Positions 17,505-26,264 of a stretch of DNA of 64,000 nt are shown piece by piece; position 1 is the first letter of the stretch, and each line of letters starts with the position of its first letter. The stretch is from Desulfomonile tiedjei (lineage in GTDB: Bacteria; Desulfobacterota; Desulfomonilia; Desulfomonilales; Desulfomonilaceae): assembly GCA_016218715.1 (NCBI GenBank), contig JACRDG010000101.1, positions 19,059 through 83,058 on the forward strand. Reading direction: 5' to 3'. The translations under genes were made by a program, and so were the position numbers. A model generated the notes under the pieces. It did not search any database and had not been told where the DNA came from. It worked only from the letters and a program-made list of their open reading frames with translations.

Positions 17505-18509
17505 ATGACCGGTTTCACGAAATCGTTCATTCTTTCGCTTCCACTGCTTCTTTCATCCTTCATTATGCCAACGTTTTCCCTTGCTGCCGGGGATCTCCGG
17601 GCGGTCCAGCAAATCTTGGGTCCCTTCGGGCAATTGGAAGACGGCGTCCTGCTGTTTCGGTACCCTCGAAGCGACATAAACGTGAAGGTCGACGGGGAGC
17701 CGATCCCTACGGCGCTGGGCTTCGGTTCTTGGGTCGCGTGGAAAAGTATGGGAAAAGATGTGATCGTCTTGGGGGATCTCGCCCTGCTGGACAAGGAGGT
17801 AAATCCGGTACTATCGGCTCTTCAGGCCGCTGGCATGCAGATGACCGGGTTGCATACTCGCTATTTCGGTGACCGGCCTCGCGTGATGTTTATGCACATT
17901 TCCGGCAAGGGAGATGCATCGAAACTCGCTACCGCAGTTAGCAATGCTTTGGGCAAGACCGCCACGCCTGTTGCAGCCTCCGCGGCAGAGAGCGCGTCAC
18001 AGCCTTCTCTGAACTTGGACACCAAGCGCCTCCAGGAGATCGTCGGCCGTCCTGGGCAAGCAGCCGGAGGCGCGTTCAAGATTGTGGTCGGCCGCCCCGG
18101 GGTACGGATGCATGGGACGGAACTCCCCTCCGCCATGGGCGTCAACTCGTGGGCCGGATTTGTCGGCACCAATGAAAAGGCGCATGTCGCCGGTGACGTG
18201 GCCATGTCCGACCACGAGGTGAATCGGGTGATCAAGGCGTTGCAAAAGGGAGGTATACAGGTCGTTGGGCTCCATAACCACATGATGGACGAAACCCCGC
18301 GCGTGTTCTTCCTCTATTTCTGGGGAACCGGTCCGGCCGAAAAGCTGGCGCAAACGGTGCGCGCTGCCTTCGATGAGGCAAAAGGGCCGATAAAGGGGAA
18401 CGTGCAATCCGCCGAGTCTCGTGGCAAGGCGCGGGTGGTGTCATTCGTGAAAGGTGAGATGGGGTACGTGCGCCGCGATCGTCCGCGTCGCACGTACAGC
18501 GGGCAGTAA
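17505..18509 (+). CDS. Secreted protein with two DUF1259 (LppY/LpqO) domains
   Basis: 334 residues. A signal peptide (FTKSFILSLPLLLSSFIMP, cleavage near SLAAG) precedes two repeats of DUF1259. The first spans about 30-160 (TALGFGSWVAW, GLHTRYFGDRPRVMFMH); the second spans about 185-305 and matches the family better (MHGTELPSAMGVNSWAGF, AGDVAMSDHEVNRVIKAL, GLHNHMMDETPRVFFLYFWG). In the first repeat HNHM becomes HTRY, so only the second keeps the histidine pair. The family is found in secreted or lipoprotein form and its function is unknown. The start at 17505 follows GAGGAGGGG. Confidence 0.88.
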   Translation: MTGFTKSFILSLPLLLSSFIMPTFSLAAGDLRAVQQILGPFGQLEDGVLLFRYPRSDINVKVDGEPIPTALGFGSWVAWKSMGKDVIVLGDLALLDKEVNPVLSALQAAGMQMTGLHTRYFGDRPRVMFMHISGKGDASKLATAVSNALGKTATPVAASAAESASQPSLNLDTKRLQEIVGRPGQAAGGAFKIVVGRPGVRMHGTELPSAMGVNSWAGFVGTNEKAHVAGDVAMSDHEVNRVIKALQKGGIQVVGLHNHMMDETPRVFFLYFWGTGPAEKLAQTVRAAFDEAKGPIKGNVQSAESRGKARVVSFVKGEMGYVRRDRPRRTYSGQ

Positions 18510-18832
18510 CACGAATGAGCGACCGAGGAATCGTATCAAGCGTACGCCTGATCGCAACTATGGTGTCACACGATACCTAACTCCATCAGCGGTTCCGTAG
18601 GGCCCGGAGTCCCTGCCCATTCTGAACGACCGGCATGGAGGCCGGTCGCTACCATCAAGGCTGTCCGTTGCCCTGACTGGAGCAGGCGTAGGATGCGCTG
18701 ACCAACCGGAACAGCATCGCTCGAGGTATTCTCTCGACAGATACGGTTCGCTTTGCTTACCACATCCTGCGCGGCCTCCGGTGGCACAGCATTGCCGCTA
18801 TTGCCGAGCGGACGGTAACGACAAGACTCATA
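18510..18832. other. Intergenic region with a palindromic repeat fragment
   Basis: About 320 bp between convergent genes. GACCGGCATGGAGGCCGGTC around 18629-18648 is a perfect-looking palindrome within a repeat-like block. An open frame on the minus strand here is repeat-derived and was not called. No terminator with a U-tract was seen. Confidence 0.45.
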
Positions 18833-19252
18833 TCAGAGCCGATAGGCGTCTCGGAATGCCACGTAGCACAGCGCAGCGATCAATATCAGGACTACCCCGT
18901 ATACCGCCGTGAGTACCTTTCGTGTTCCAGGTGGACCTGGAGGTGTACGGGCGATCTCGAGAACCATTTCCTGAAGCAGCAGGACGCAAATGACCCCAGT
19001 AAATGCCACCAAGGCCCAGCGTTCGTTCAAGATGTTCAGCAACTGAAGCAGACCGATCACCATCCACGCAATGCCACCCGTTAATGACACAACGGTCTTT
19101 GCCGCAGAATAGCGTGATTTCTCCTTCAGATAATATCCTCTTATGACCCAGAAAGCGAGGAATCCCCCCAACAGAAGGTGAAAAACCGATAATAACGAAA
19201 CTGTTATGGTCCCAGATGCTTGCTCCACTTCACTTCCCCCTTTCGGGGCCAT
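18833..19252 (-). CDS. Small four-helix membrane protein, 139 aa
   Basis: Four hydrophobic segments are visible: about 17-38 (VSLLSVFHLLLGGFLAFWVI), about 52-70 (VVSLTGGIAWMVIGLLQLL), about 75-95 (WALVAFTGVICVLLLQEMV) and about 113-132 (LTAVYGVVLILIAALCYVAF). No motif ties it to a known transporter or enzyme. The start ATG at 19252 has GGGGGAAGTGAAG-like purines downstream of the ATG rather than upstream, so an internal start is possible. It lies between unrelated genes. Confidence 0.6.
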   Translation of the reverse strand: MAPKGGSEVEQASGTITVSLLSVFHLLLGGFLAFWVIRGYYLKEKSRYSAAKTVVSLTGGIAWMVIGLLQLLNILNERWALVAFTGVICVLLLQEMVLEIARTPPGPPGTRKVLTAVYGVVLILIAALCYVAFRDAYRL

Positions 19253-19344
19253 TCTGCCTCAAATGAGATCTGATAGGCCATGAAATGGCTGTCAATCTAT
19301 GGGACATTCAGTTTCTCAGTGCAGGATTTCGTAAGTACGGTCGC

Positions 19345-19425
19345 ACATTCTCCCCCGTCACCCCGGCGAAGGCAGGGGTCCAGAAATCCTGGATTCCGGC
19401 CTCCGCCGGAATGACGAACGATGAT
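19345..19425 (+). repeat. 'PAKAGVQ' type dispersed repeat
   Basis: CCCCGGCGAAGGCAGGGGTC and TGGATTCCGGCCTCCGCCGG with AATGACGA is the widespread proteobacterial intergenic repeat that translates as VTPAKAGVQ...WIPASAGMT. It folds into nested hairpins. Found once in the window. Confidence 0.85.
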
Positions 19426-19478
19426 TTCGACGAGCAATGCATGCGTGACCGAACTTGCGAAAAGGAGTACTAAGTCAA

Positions 19479-21386
19479 CTATTTCGCAGCCTTGCGCGCT
19501 TTCAACCGCGCGGATTTGATCAGAGGCTTGAACTGTTCGATGGCCACGTCGCGGGACAGCTTGAGCAGCTCCTGCTTCAATCCTTCCACGGTCCGGAACC
19601 TGTCATCGGGCTTCTTTTCCATGGCCTTGGCGATGATGTCCGACAAGGCAGCGGGCACGCTCGGTAACACCTGCACGGGCGGTATCAGCTGTTCGGTAAC
19701 GTGCTTGCGGATCACTTCGAGATTGGTGAAAGCCGAGAACGGCGGTTTTCCCACCAACACGTGATACATCGTCGCTCCCAGCGAATAGATGTCCGATCGC
19801 ACTTCCACCGCGTGCTCGCCTCTGGCCTGCTCGGGAGACATGTACAGCGGCGTTCCCATTGCCATACCCCGTTCCGAATCGTCCTGGTACGTGTTGAGGT
19901 CTTTCACCAGGCCGAAGTCCACCAGCATCGCGCTCCCGGCAGGGGTCAAAAGGATGTTCGCGGGCTTGATGTCGCCGTGGACGGCCGAATGCTCGTGAGC
20001 TGCCTGGAGCGCCTTGCACACATCCAGGAATATGCGCAGGAAATCGGTGGTGGTGATCTCCTGTTTGGAGTTGAGTGCGTCTTGAAGGCTCCGACCGGCC
20101 ACGTACTGCATCACGATGAAGCTGTGGCCGGCTTCTTCTCCCGCATTCATCACCGCGACGATATTGGCATGGTTGATCCGTGCAATTACCTGGGCTTCCT
20201 TCACAAATCGATCGGCCAGGCGGGAACCTGATTTTTTCAGGTTAGGATTGAGGATCTTGATCGCCACCGGGATATCCAGAGCGAGATGATGACCCTTGTA
20301 CACGGTGGCTACGCTCCCCTTGCCGATGATCCGGTCTATTCTGCACCCCGCGACACGATAGCCCCTCAACGGGTTGTCCGGGGCCGGCTCGTGATGCCCA
20401 AACGGGACGAGCACCGATTCCCCACAGGGACATTTTGTCATTTGACCCGACGAGGCTTCCGTTGAGGTCACAATGCGCCCGCAATGATCGCAATGGAATC
20501 GTATCTTGGAAGTCTGCTCCAGCGGATGATGCTCATCGCTTTCCAGTTGTCCCAGCAATTGCTCCAGCTTCGCTTTGATGGTTTCGTCCACGGAGAGAAA
20601 CTGTATTCCCATTCCCAGGACGTTATCCTTCTCTTTCTGCTTGCTTTCTTGACGGACCGCTTGGCCGATCAGGTCGACGGTCCCTGTTTCCGCTCCGTCG
20701 GGAAGCTCAAACCTGAGGAATACCACGCTGCCGACGGGCACCGGCGCATGGGTGAGTACGAACATCCCCACGAGGCTCAGATCCGTCGCGTAACCGGTAG
20801 CCCATCGTGCCTGATCGAAGGAGTACTCGATCCGGCCGGAGAACTTGTGCCGGGGTGCACGCCGCCGCGGATCCATGTACCCTACAGCGGAGAGTGGGAC
20901 GGGCGCGGGTTCGCTCTCGGCGGACTGGTCGATCTGGGCGTCCGGAGCCATCGCGGTCAACCCAAGGGCAGAGTCGGCGTCGAATATTGAAAAATCGATT
21001 AGTTTCGTGAGTTGCCGGATTCTCTCTTCGAGATCGGGCATGACCGCGGGATCTTCACTCTGGATCAGGACGAGCCTTTCCAGAGCGGCCTCCGAACGGC
21101 CGAGTTTCAGGTAGATGTCGGCAAGGTCACCATAGATCAGGAGACGGTTCTTTTTCGGGATGTCACCGAAGCAGAGGGCCTTGAGCAGCATCTTTTCCGC
21201 CTGGTCCGGCAGGTTCAGAGCGAGAAAGCACGATGCTATCTCACGGCAGGTGCGATAGATAAGCGATTCGTCGGCCAGAGCCTTGCCGAATTCAGCGATA
21301 GCCTCTCGGAAAAGGCCCATGTCTTTGTACGTCTCACCTTTGCTGAAGGAGACGTCCGGTGCGTCCAAAGTCTCACTCCCACGCAC
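19479..21386 (-). CDS. TPR-PilZ-zinc ribbon-Ser/Thr protein kinase
   Basis: 635 residues. Order: TPR-like helices (about 12-130), PilZ domain (about 173-280) with the c-di-GMP motifs RRAPRHKF and TDLSLVGMF (RxxxR and D-x-S-x2-G), a zinc ribbon (about 298-328; C-x2-C...C-x-C), and a Hanks-type kinase (about 345-600). Kinase motifs: IGKGSVATVYKG, VAIK (Lys377), HGDIKPANI in place of HRDxKxxN, DFGLVKD, and GTPLYMSPEQARG. The HRD arginine is changed, but the catalytic aspartate is kept, so activity is expected. No membrane segment, so it is cytoplasmic. The first codon is GTG at 21386 with no ribosome site; TTG at 21368 with GGGAG 7 bp upstream is a good alternative. Confidence 0.92.
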   Translation of the reverse strand: MRGSETLDAPDVSFSKGETYKDMGLFREAIAEFGKALADESLIYRTCREIASCFLALNLPDQAEKMLLKALCFGDIPKKNRLLIYGDLADIYLKLGRSEAALERLVLIQSEDPAVMPDLEERIRQLTKLIDFSIFDADSALGLTAMAPDAQIDQSAESEPAPVPLSAVGYMDPRRRAPRHKFSGRIEYSFDQARWATGYATDLSLVGMFVLTHAPVPVGSVVFLRFELPDGAETGTVDLIGQAVRQESKQKEKDNVLGMGIQFLSVDETIKAKLEQLLGQLESDEHHPLEQTSKIRFHCDHCGRIVTSTEASSGQMTKCPCGESVLVPFGHHEPAPDNPLRGYRVAGCRIDRIIGKGSVATVYKGHHLALDIPVAIKILNPNLKKSGSRLADRFVKEAQVIARINHANIVAVMNAGEEAGHSFIVMQYVAGRSLQDALNSKQEITTTDFLRIFLDVCKALQAAHEHSAVHGDIKPANILLTPAGSAMLVDFGLVKDLNTYQDDSERGMAMGTPLYMSPEQARGEHAVEVRSDIYSLGATMYHVLVGKPPFSAFTNLEVIRKHVTEQLIPPVQVLPSVPAALSDIIAKAMEKKPDDRFRTVEGLKQELLKLSRDVAIEQFKPLIKSARLKARKAAK

Positions 21387-21621
21387 GGATCGGCAACGCG
21401 TCTTCCGATCGCGTGCCTCACGGGCTGCTCTATTCCTGCATCAGTCAGGTGACGTCAACGAGAGTACCAATGCTTTGCCAGCTATGCCGCGGCAGTGCCT
21501 CATACGGACCGTGCGATTTCTACAACATAAGCCGCGGCTCGCGCAAGGTCAAGAAGTGAATTTTGCGGAAGTAGCGAGGGGCGAACGCTGCGACGCAGGG
21601 AAACGGCCTGCGTGCGGCCCG

Positions 21622-22347
21622 TCAAAACGCGGTCGTTTCAAGGTCTCGGGTACGGAGGGTTTCGTCTCGGATTCGTGCCGCTTCGATGAGAAGGAATTGG
21701 CTGGCCTTGGAAACCGTGATCTTGTCGGGTTCCCGCCACGGAAGGTTGGTGAACCGGCCGCCTTCGAAGCTGAGGCACCGATACAGGGCTTCTTCCCCTT
21801 CCTGGCTGCCGCACACCGCGTGCACTACCTCGCCGTCACACAGAAAGATCAGACCGGTCGGCAGGTCATCGGTAGTGATCTGCAACACTAACTTCTTGCC
21901 TGTGAGCAGCAAGAACTGGAGGTACTCGATGATGTCGATGTCTTCGAGGGTCCCGGAAAAACGTGCCGATTCCATCGGCCGCACCCCGGTAGAATAGAAG
22001 AACTGAACGATCTCCTGCGTATCGACCAGCTTGTTGACGACGATATTCGCTCCTTTCTTGAGGACGAGCACTTCGATCAGCGGCGACTCGAAATCGCTCG
22101 TCACCACTATGGGGAGCGTAGGCCATCGCCTGCGGACCCAGACGAGCAGATCCAGTTCGGCCATCTTGGTCATTAGCACGTCAATGATGAGACCGCCGAA
22201 CTCCTTGGTGTCCAGAAGCCGCCGCGCTTCACGCTGGTTGTGCATTGCCACCACGCGCAAACCTGCCTTCGCGAGTTTGCGTCGGACGGCTTTCGTGAGT
22301 TCGGGGTCTCTGTCTACCAGAAGAATTGAGTGCTTTTGCTCGCCCAT
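21622..22347 (-). CDS. Response regulator receiver fused to DUF4388 (PATAN) domain
   Basis: 241 residues. The receiver domain (about 6-120) has LLVDRDPE, the phospho-acceptor Asp56 in LIIDVLMTK, IVVTSD and a lysine in VVNKLV. It is followed by a DUF4388 domain (about 130-225: FSGTLEDIDIIEYLQFLLLTGKKLVLQI, CDGEVVHAVCG, EGEEALYRCLSFEGGRFTNL). Such two-domain proteins lack a DNA-binding output and act through protein contacts, often in gliding or development systems of Deltaproteobacteria. No histidine kinase adjoins. It lies 235 bp downstream of the PilZ-kinase start, on the same strand, and may share its pathway. Confidence 0.88.
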   Translation of the reverse strand: MGEQKHSILLVDRDPELTKAVRRKLAKAGLRVVAMHNQREARRLLDTKEFGGLIIDVLMTKMAELDLLVWVRRRWPTLPIVVTSDFESPLIEVLVLKKGANIVVNKLVDTQEIVQFFYSTGVRPMESARFSGTLEDIDIIEYLQFLLLTGKKLVLQITTDDLPTGLIFLCDGEVVHAVCGSQEGEEALYRCLSFEGGRFTNLPWREPDKITVSKASQFLLIEAARIRDETLRTRDLETTAF

Positions 22348-22707
22348 AAAAAATGACCTTGCCTGCCGATCCCCCGCCTATCTTCGGTGAGGAAGAGCCG
22401 GGTCGTCAAGTTTTTCTTGCCGACTCGTACCAGTTCGCATGCAAGCGAGCAATATCGGGAGAAGTTCTTTGAGCGCGAATGCGCACGGGACGTGTCCGCC
22501 GGAGACAAAGACGCGAGGATATGGTACCGCCTTGGTACACCTTTTCGCAAATACGTTGGGGTCCCTGCCCTTGGCTGTTCAGTGGGGCCGGCATCTTGCC
22601 GGTCCATGAGGAAATGACAGGCGGGACGCCTGTCCCACCAATTTCAGAACGTTCCAGAGACGCGGTGAAGACCTGCACAACCCTCTGTCACGGGCAGCGG
22701 GAACCGT
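22348..22707. other. Intergenic region with a family A repeat
   Basis: About 360 bp between co-directional genes; the repeat at 22541-22647 fills the centre. No gene or terminator with a U-tract was identified. Confidence 0.5.
22541..22647 (+). repeat. Dispersed repeat family A, copy 6 (nearly full length)
   Basis: TTCGCAAATACGTTGGGGTC, GGCTGTTCAGTGGGGCC, GGCATCTTGCCGGTCC, GAGGAAATGACAGGCGGGAC, GCCTGTCCCACCAA. It matches the copy at 17199-17336 block for block but lacks the last block, GCCGCGGTGGTTGAC. Confidence 0.85.
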
Positions 22708-23274
22708 TCACTCCGGCAAGTCATCCATGGTCAGGGAGCGAATCAATTTGCGAAGCTCAGTCATATCCCGAGGCGAGATGTTGGTGATCTCGAATCCTGC
22801 CAAGGCGGGGGAGGCCTCCTCCCCGGCGTTCGTCCATCTGCAGATCGCATCGAACGCGAAGGTGTTGAACTCAATCGCGACAAATTCATCGCCGAGGACC
22901 ACGAACGTTCGTGTTTCGCCGACGGTGGCCGCAATCTCCGCGATTCCCACTCCTTTCTCGTGGATATCCTTCAGCGTGCCGACCACCTTCGGGTCCTTTC
23001 CGTCATAGATAGGGATCGGAAAAGGCGCGAGGTGCCGCGGCAGCGCGCGCAAACTTTCAACGCCTATGGAGTTCTGTGAAGGGCGGGTCTCCTCTTGAGG
23101 TAGCCGTCCGTGGGCCTCCGCACGGCCGATCGCTTTCAACGCCACCAGTTTCTCGAACAGGAAGCGTAACTCTGCCCGAGAGATCTTATACTTTTCGGTC
23201 AACTCCGCGTCGGTCATCCCGTCCCGGATATCTCTGACAACGTCTTTGGCCCGTATCGAACGTTTCGTCGGCAT
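22708..23274 (-). CDS. Helical-module protein with degenerate PilZ-like C-terminus
   Basis: 188 residues. The N-terminal part (about 6-47; KDVVRDIRDGMTDAELTEKY then KISRAELRFLFEKLV) is one copy of a module also present twice each in the proteins at 26265 and 26875. It looks like three short helices, perhaps a helix-turn-helix-like unit. The C-terminal part (about 85-188) resembles PilZ: DIHEKGVGI fits D-x-S-x2-G with His for Ser, but no RxxxR motif is seen upstream, so c-di-GMP binding is doubtful. The function is unknown. The next gene upstream encodes a DUF89 protein on the same strand. Confidence 0.72.
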   Translation of the reverse strand: MPTKRSIRAKDVVRDIRDGMTDAELTEKYKISRAELRFLFEKLVALKAIGRAEAHGRLPQEETRPSQNSIGVESLRALPRHLAPFPIPIYDGKDPKVVGTLKDIHEKGVGIAEIAATVGETRTFVVLGDEFVAIEFNTFAFDAICRWTNAGEEASPALAGFEITNISPRDMTELRKLIRSLTMDDLPE

Positions 23275-23328
23275 GACCGTTTACTCCAGATGCACGTTCC
23301 AGGCGCGTCGCTTCGTGCAGCAGTGATC

Positions 23329-24189
23329 CTACGCGGGTTTGGTTCTGCGAAGAATCGATCGCCCGACCTGACAGCGGAGATGTTCGGCAATGGGAGCGCA
23401 TTTGGCTTTGAAGAGAAAGAAAATGTCTTTGTCCGCGTCGCTGAGGGACTCGTAATTCCCCTGACCCTTGGAAATCACCAGATCTGCACGATGGAATTCT
23501 TGCCGGAAGGACTCGGAGCAGTACTTCAGGACAGTCCCCGGCAGATCCGATCCGTTGTCGATGACCCGCACGAGGCCGGTCATTCCAACGGCTTCAGCGT
23601 CTCGGATCGTGACGTCGTTCACCACGGGGGCACCCTTCACGACAAACGTGATTCGTTTCCCGGAAAATTGCTCGATCAGGACGCGGTCGAGGACTATTTC
23701 GCCGGCATTGTCGCCCAGGTAGAGTAGTTCTTGGGCACCCTGCACCGCGTGCTGAAACTCGCTCACCATCTTTGCCGGGAAAGGCTCGGAAAGAGACGCG
23801 GCCATCACTGTCGCGAGGTCCGACCGGTCTGCAGTGGAATCGACGATGAAGTCGAGCATATTACCGGCCGCTGCCAGACCGAGCGCGGTTTCGAGCGGCT
23901 TCTCCGACCTCCGCACCATCTCCTTTAGGTGGGGGTACAAGGCCAGGGCCTTCTCATTGCACGTGGTTTTGGCCTCCGCATATGGGTCCGCGAGGCCGGT
24001 CACGTCGCGAACGATCCGGTGAACCACCGCAATTATGACGGGCGACGCTTCGCGGAGGTCCGCCTGACTCAGCGTGTGCGCAGTCCTCCGAAGCACCTCC
24101 TCCTGAACCGCCCGGTCGGCGGTGGCATGGAGGGCGGCTTCCAGGGCCTGGCGCATCACGCACGGAACACATTCGAGGAACGCTCTCAA
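23329..24189 (-). CDS. DUF89 (ARMT1-like) damage-control phosphatase family protein
   Basis: 286 residues. The N-terminus has FLECVPCVMRQALEA, the conserved C-x2-C pair of the bacterial and archaeal DUF89 branch. The core LYLGDNAGEIVLD and FVVKGAPVVNDVTIRDA carry the metal-binding Asp and Asn, and VISKGQGNYESL is the third conserved block. DUF89 proteins are metal-dependent phosphatases acting on damaged phospho-metabolites, mainly sugar phosphates. The substrate here is not known. It follows the Pit/DUF47 phosphate pair on the same strand with a 180-bp gap. Confidence 0.9.
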   Translation of the reverse strand: MRAFLECVPCVMRQALEAALHATADRAVQEEVLRRTAHTLSQADLREASPVIIAVVHRIVRDVTGLADPYAEAKTTCNEKALALYPHLKEMVRRSEKPLETALGLAAAGNMLDFIVDSTADRSDLATVMAASLSEPFPAKMVSEFQHAVQGAQELLYLGDNAGEIVLDRVLIEQFSGKRITFVVKGAPVVNDVTIRDAEAVGMTGLVRVIDNGSDLPGTVLKYCSESFRQEFHRADLVISKGQGNYESLSDADKDIFFLFKAKCAPIAEHLRCQVGRSILRRTKPA

Positions 24190-24369
24190 AACTCAACCTC
24201 TTGGAATTCACCGACACAAGGTGGGAACCATGAAGCAGTTGTCGAAACCTCTGACCCGTACACGCCCTGGCCAGCATCCAGCCAATCGGACTTCATTCCT
24301 GGTAATCGTTATAGCACCGCTCTGCGAATCGGCAAAGGCCCCGCCGCACGATGGAGCGGGTCCGCGGGA

Positions 24370-24981
24370 TCAAAACATCTTCACCACGATATTGCTGATG
24401 ATGTTGGCCGCTTCGTCCACGCGATCCGCGCTTCGGTTGAAATGCCGGTAGATCTCGCGATAGCTCAACATCACCCGGATGTCCCTGCCGGAGAAGAGTT
24501 GTCTCAAGGCAGCGATGAAGATATCGTTCATTTCGTTCTCGATCCGTTTGGCCCTGATGGCATATTCGACCGCGACATTCGGGTTCTTCTTGAGATGGCG
24601 CATTGCCGAGACGAGCTGTTCCGCTCCCTTTTGAAGCAGCTCTGCCATACGGCAGAGGAACTCATTGCTCTCGACCTCGAACGCCTCCATTTCCTTAACA
24701 GTATTGTTCGCGTGATCGACGACGTCGTCGATCGCGCGGGAGAGCGCAAAGATGTCTTCACGGTCGATGGGTGTGATAAAGGTCCGGTTCAGTTCGTCGA
24801 TCAAGATCCGCCGGATGTCGTCTGCCTGCTGCTCTAAATGCCTGAGTCTCTCCGCCTCTCCCTGGCCGTCGAGGAACGATACGAGTTCCGTGCAACCCCG
24901 AAGTGTGGCTTCTGCCTGCTCGAGCAAGAGCGCGAAGAAATCGACCTTTCGCGTCGAGCCGAAGATTTTCCAGAATGACAT
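24370..24981 (-). CDS. DUF47/PhoU-like phosphate transport accessory protein
   Basis: 203 residues, all helical. DREDIFALSRAIDDVVDHANN is the hallmark of the TIGR00153/DUF47 family, a PhoU-like metal-binding coiled protein. RSADRVDEAANIISNIVVK near the end repeats the E/D-x3-D pattern. It is encoded 19 bp after the Pit transporter gene; the pit-DUF47 pairing is common, and the protein is thought to control Pit activity. It is cytoplasmic and acts at the membrane face. Confidence 0.92.
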   Translation of the reverse strand: MSFWKIFGSTRKVDFFALLLEQAEATLRGCTELVSFLDGQGEAERLRHLEQQADDIRRILIDELNRTFITPIDREDIFALSRAIDDVVDHANNTVKEMEAFEVESNEFLCRMAELLQKGAEQLVSAMRHLKKNPNVAVEYAIRAKRIENEMNDIFIAALRQLFSGRDIRVMLSYREIYRHFNRSADRVDEAANIISNIVVKMF

Positions 24982-25000
24982 GGAAAAACCCTTTCTGACC

Positions 25001-26023
25001 CTACCGGATAACCTGACTCAGGCACCAGTACGCGCCCGCTCCCATTGCCGCGCAGATCGGCGCGGTGAGAAACCAGGCATATACGATATTGGCTGCTGCC
25101 TCCCAGCGCACACCGGTAAGCCGACGAGCAGTTCCAACGCCCATTACCGACGATGCCACCACCTGCGCCGTGGCTACAGGACCGCCGGTCACGGAAGCCA
25201 CGAGGACTACCGAAGCGGCTGTGAGCTGAGAAGCGAAGGAATGGACGGGTTCAAGTCGCGAGATACCTGCCCCGACGGTCCTGACGATCCGCCAGCCACC
25301 GGCAGCGAGCCCCGTGGCCATGGCAGCCGCACAGGCGAGCACGACCCATTGAGGCAACTCCAGAGCACCATGCATTTCACCGCTGCCCGCCGCCAGGACC
25401 ATGGCGATCACCCCCATCGACTTCTGGGCGTCGTTGGACCCGTGGCCCGCGGCCAAGACGAACATAATCGGCCTTTGAAGGGCTGCAAACATGTTCGCTA
25501 TCCCGCGATGCGCCGTCCTGAACAGCGCCCTTATGATTCCGAAGACTGCGAAACCGATGACAAACCCTATCGGTGGGGAGAGGAGCAAGGGGAGGAGGAC
25601 ACCTCGGAAAATGCTCTGGAAAACTATTCCTTCCTTGCCCAGGGACACCAGGCCTGCCCCCACGAGCCCGGCGATGATGGCGTGAGAGCCGCTGGAAGGA
25701 AGCCCGACGAACCATGAGGGAATCTTCCACAGGATAGCTGCGCCGACTCCGCTGATGGCGATCAGATAGACCGCTTCAGGCTTGAGTTGTTCGACCAGTT
25801 CGGGCTTGAGAATGTCCGCTGCCATGGTATGTGCGACCGCGGTTCCGAGCACCAGCGGCCCCAGGAACTCAGCCACCGCAGCCAGCATGAGCGCCTTGGC
25901 CGGCCTCATAGACCGCGAACAGACAATGGTTGCGATAACGTTGCCGCCGTCGTGAAAGCCATGGACGAACGCAAACACAAGAGTTATCGCGATGGCGAGG
26001 TACAAAAGATCCGGTGCCAACAC
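25001..26023 (-). CDS. pit: Low-affinity inorganic phosphate transporter, PiT family
   Basis: 340 residues with about ten hydrophobic segments. Two PiT signatures are present: FVHGFHDGGNVIATI near the N-terminus and LAAGHGSNDAQKSMGVIAM in the middle, the duplicated G-x-N-D/H-D-x2-N phosphate-binding motif. It imports phosphate (as metal-phosphate) with protons or sodium across the inner membrane. The first motif has HDGGN in place of the usual NDxxN, as in some bacterial members. The DUF47 gene follows directly, so they form an operon. Confidence 0.94.
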   Translation of the reverse strand: MLAPDLLYLAIAITLVFAFVHGFHDGGNVIATIVCSRSMRPAKALMLAAVAEFLGPLVLGTAVAHTMAADILKPELVEQLKPEAVYLIAISGVGAAILWKIPSWFVGLPSSGSHAIIAGLVGAGLVSLGKEGIVFQSIFRGVLLPLLLSPPIGFVIGFAVFGIIRALFRTAHRGIANMFAALQRPIMFVLAAGHGSNDAQKSMGVIAMVLAAGSGEMHGALELPQWVVLACAAAMATGLAAGGWRIVRTVGAGISRLEPVHSFASQLTAASVVLVASVTGGPVATAQVVASSVMGVGTARRLTGVRWEAAANIVYAWFLTAPICAAMGAGAYWCLSQVIR

Positions 26024-26264
26024 TCACCTGCAAAACCAAGCGAATTCGCACGGAGGAGAAACGGTTACTCGGTCCGCCGCTTTCCCACGCCGCCGGAACT
26101 CCTGCGTTCCGGCCGTCCTTGGTTTACAACAGGGATGGGCAAAGGTCAATCGCGTCCGCCAAAGCGACACATTCACTTTGGCATTAGGTCGGCTCAGACT
26201 TTTCGGGTATACTGACCCGGGGTTCAGAGGAGAACCCGCTGCCGGGCAGGAGATCGGGTGAGAC

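Noticed and set aside
18566..18787. A 73-codon open frame on the minus strand
   Set aside because: It runs through a palindromic repeat fragment and has no ribosome site.
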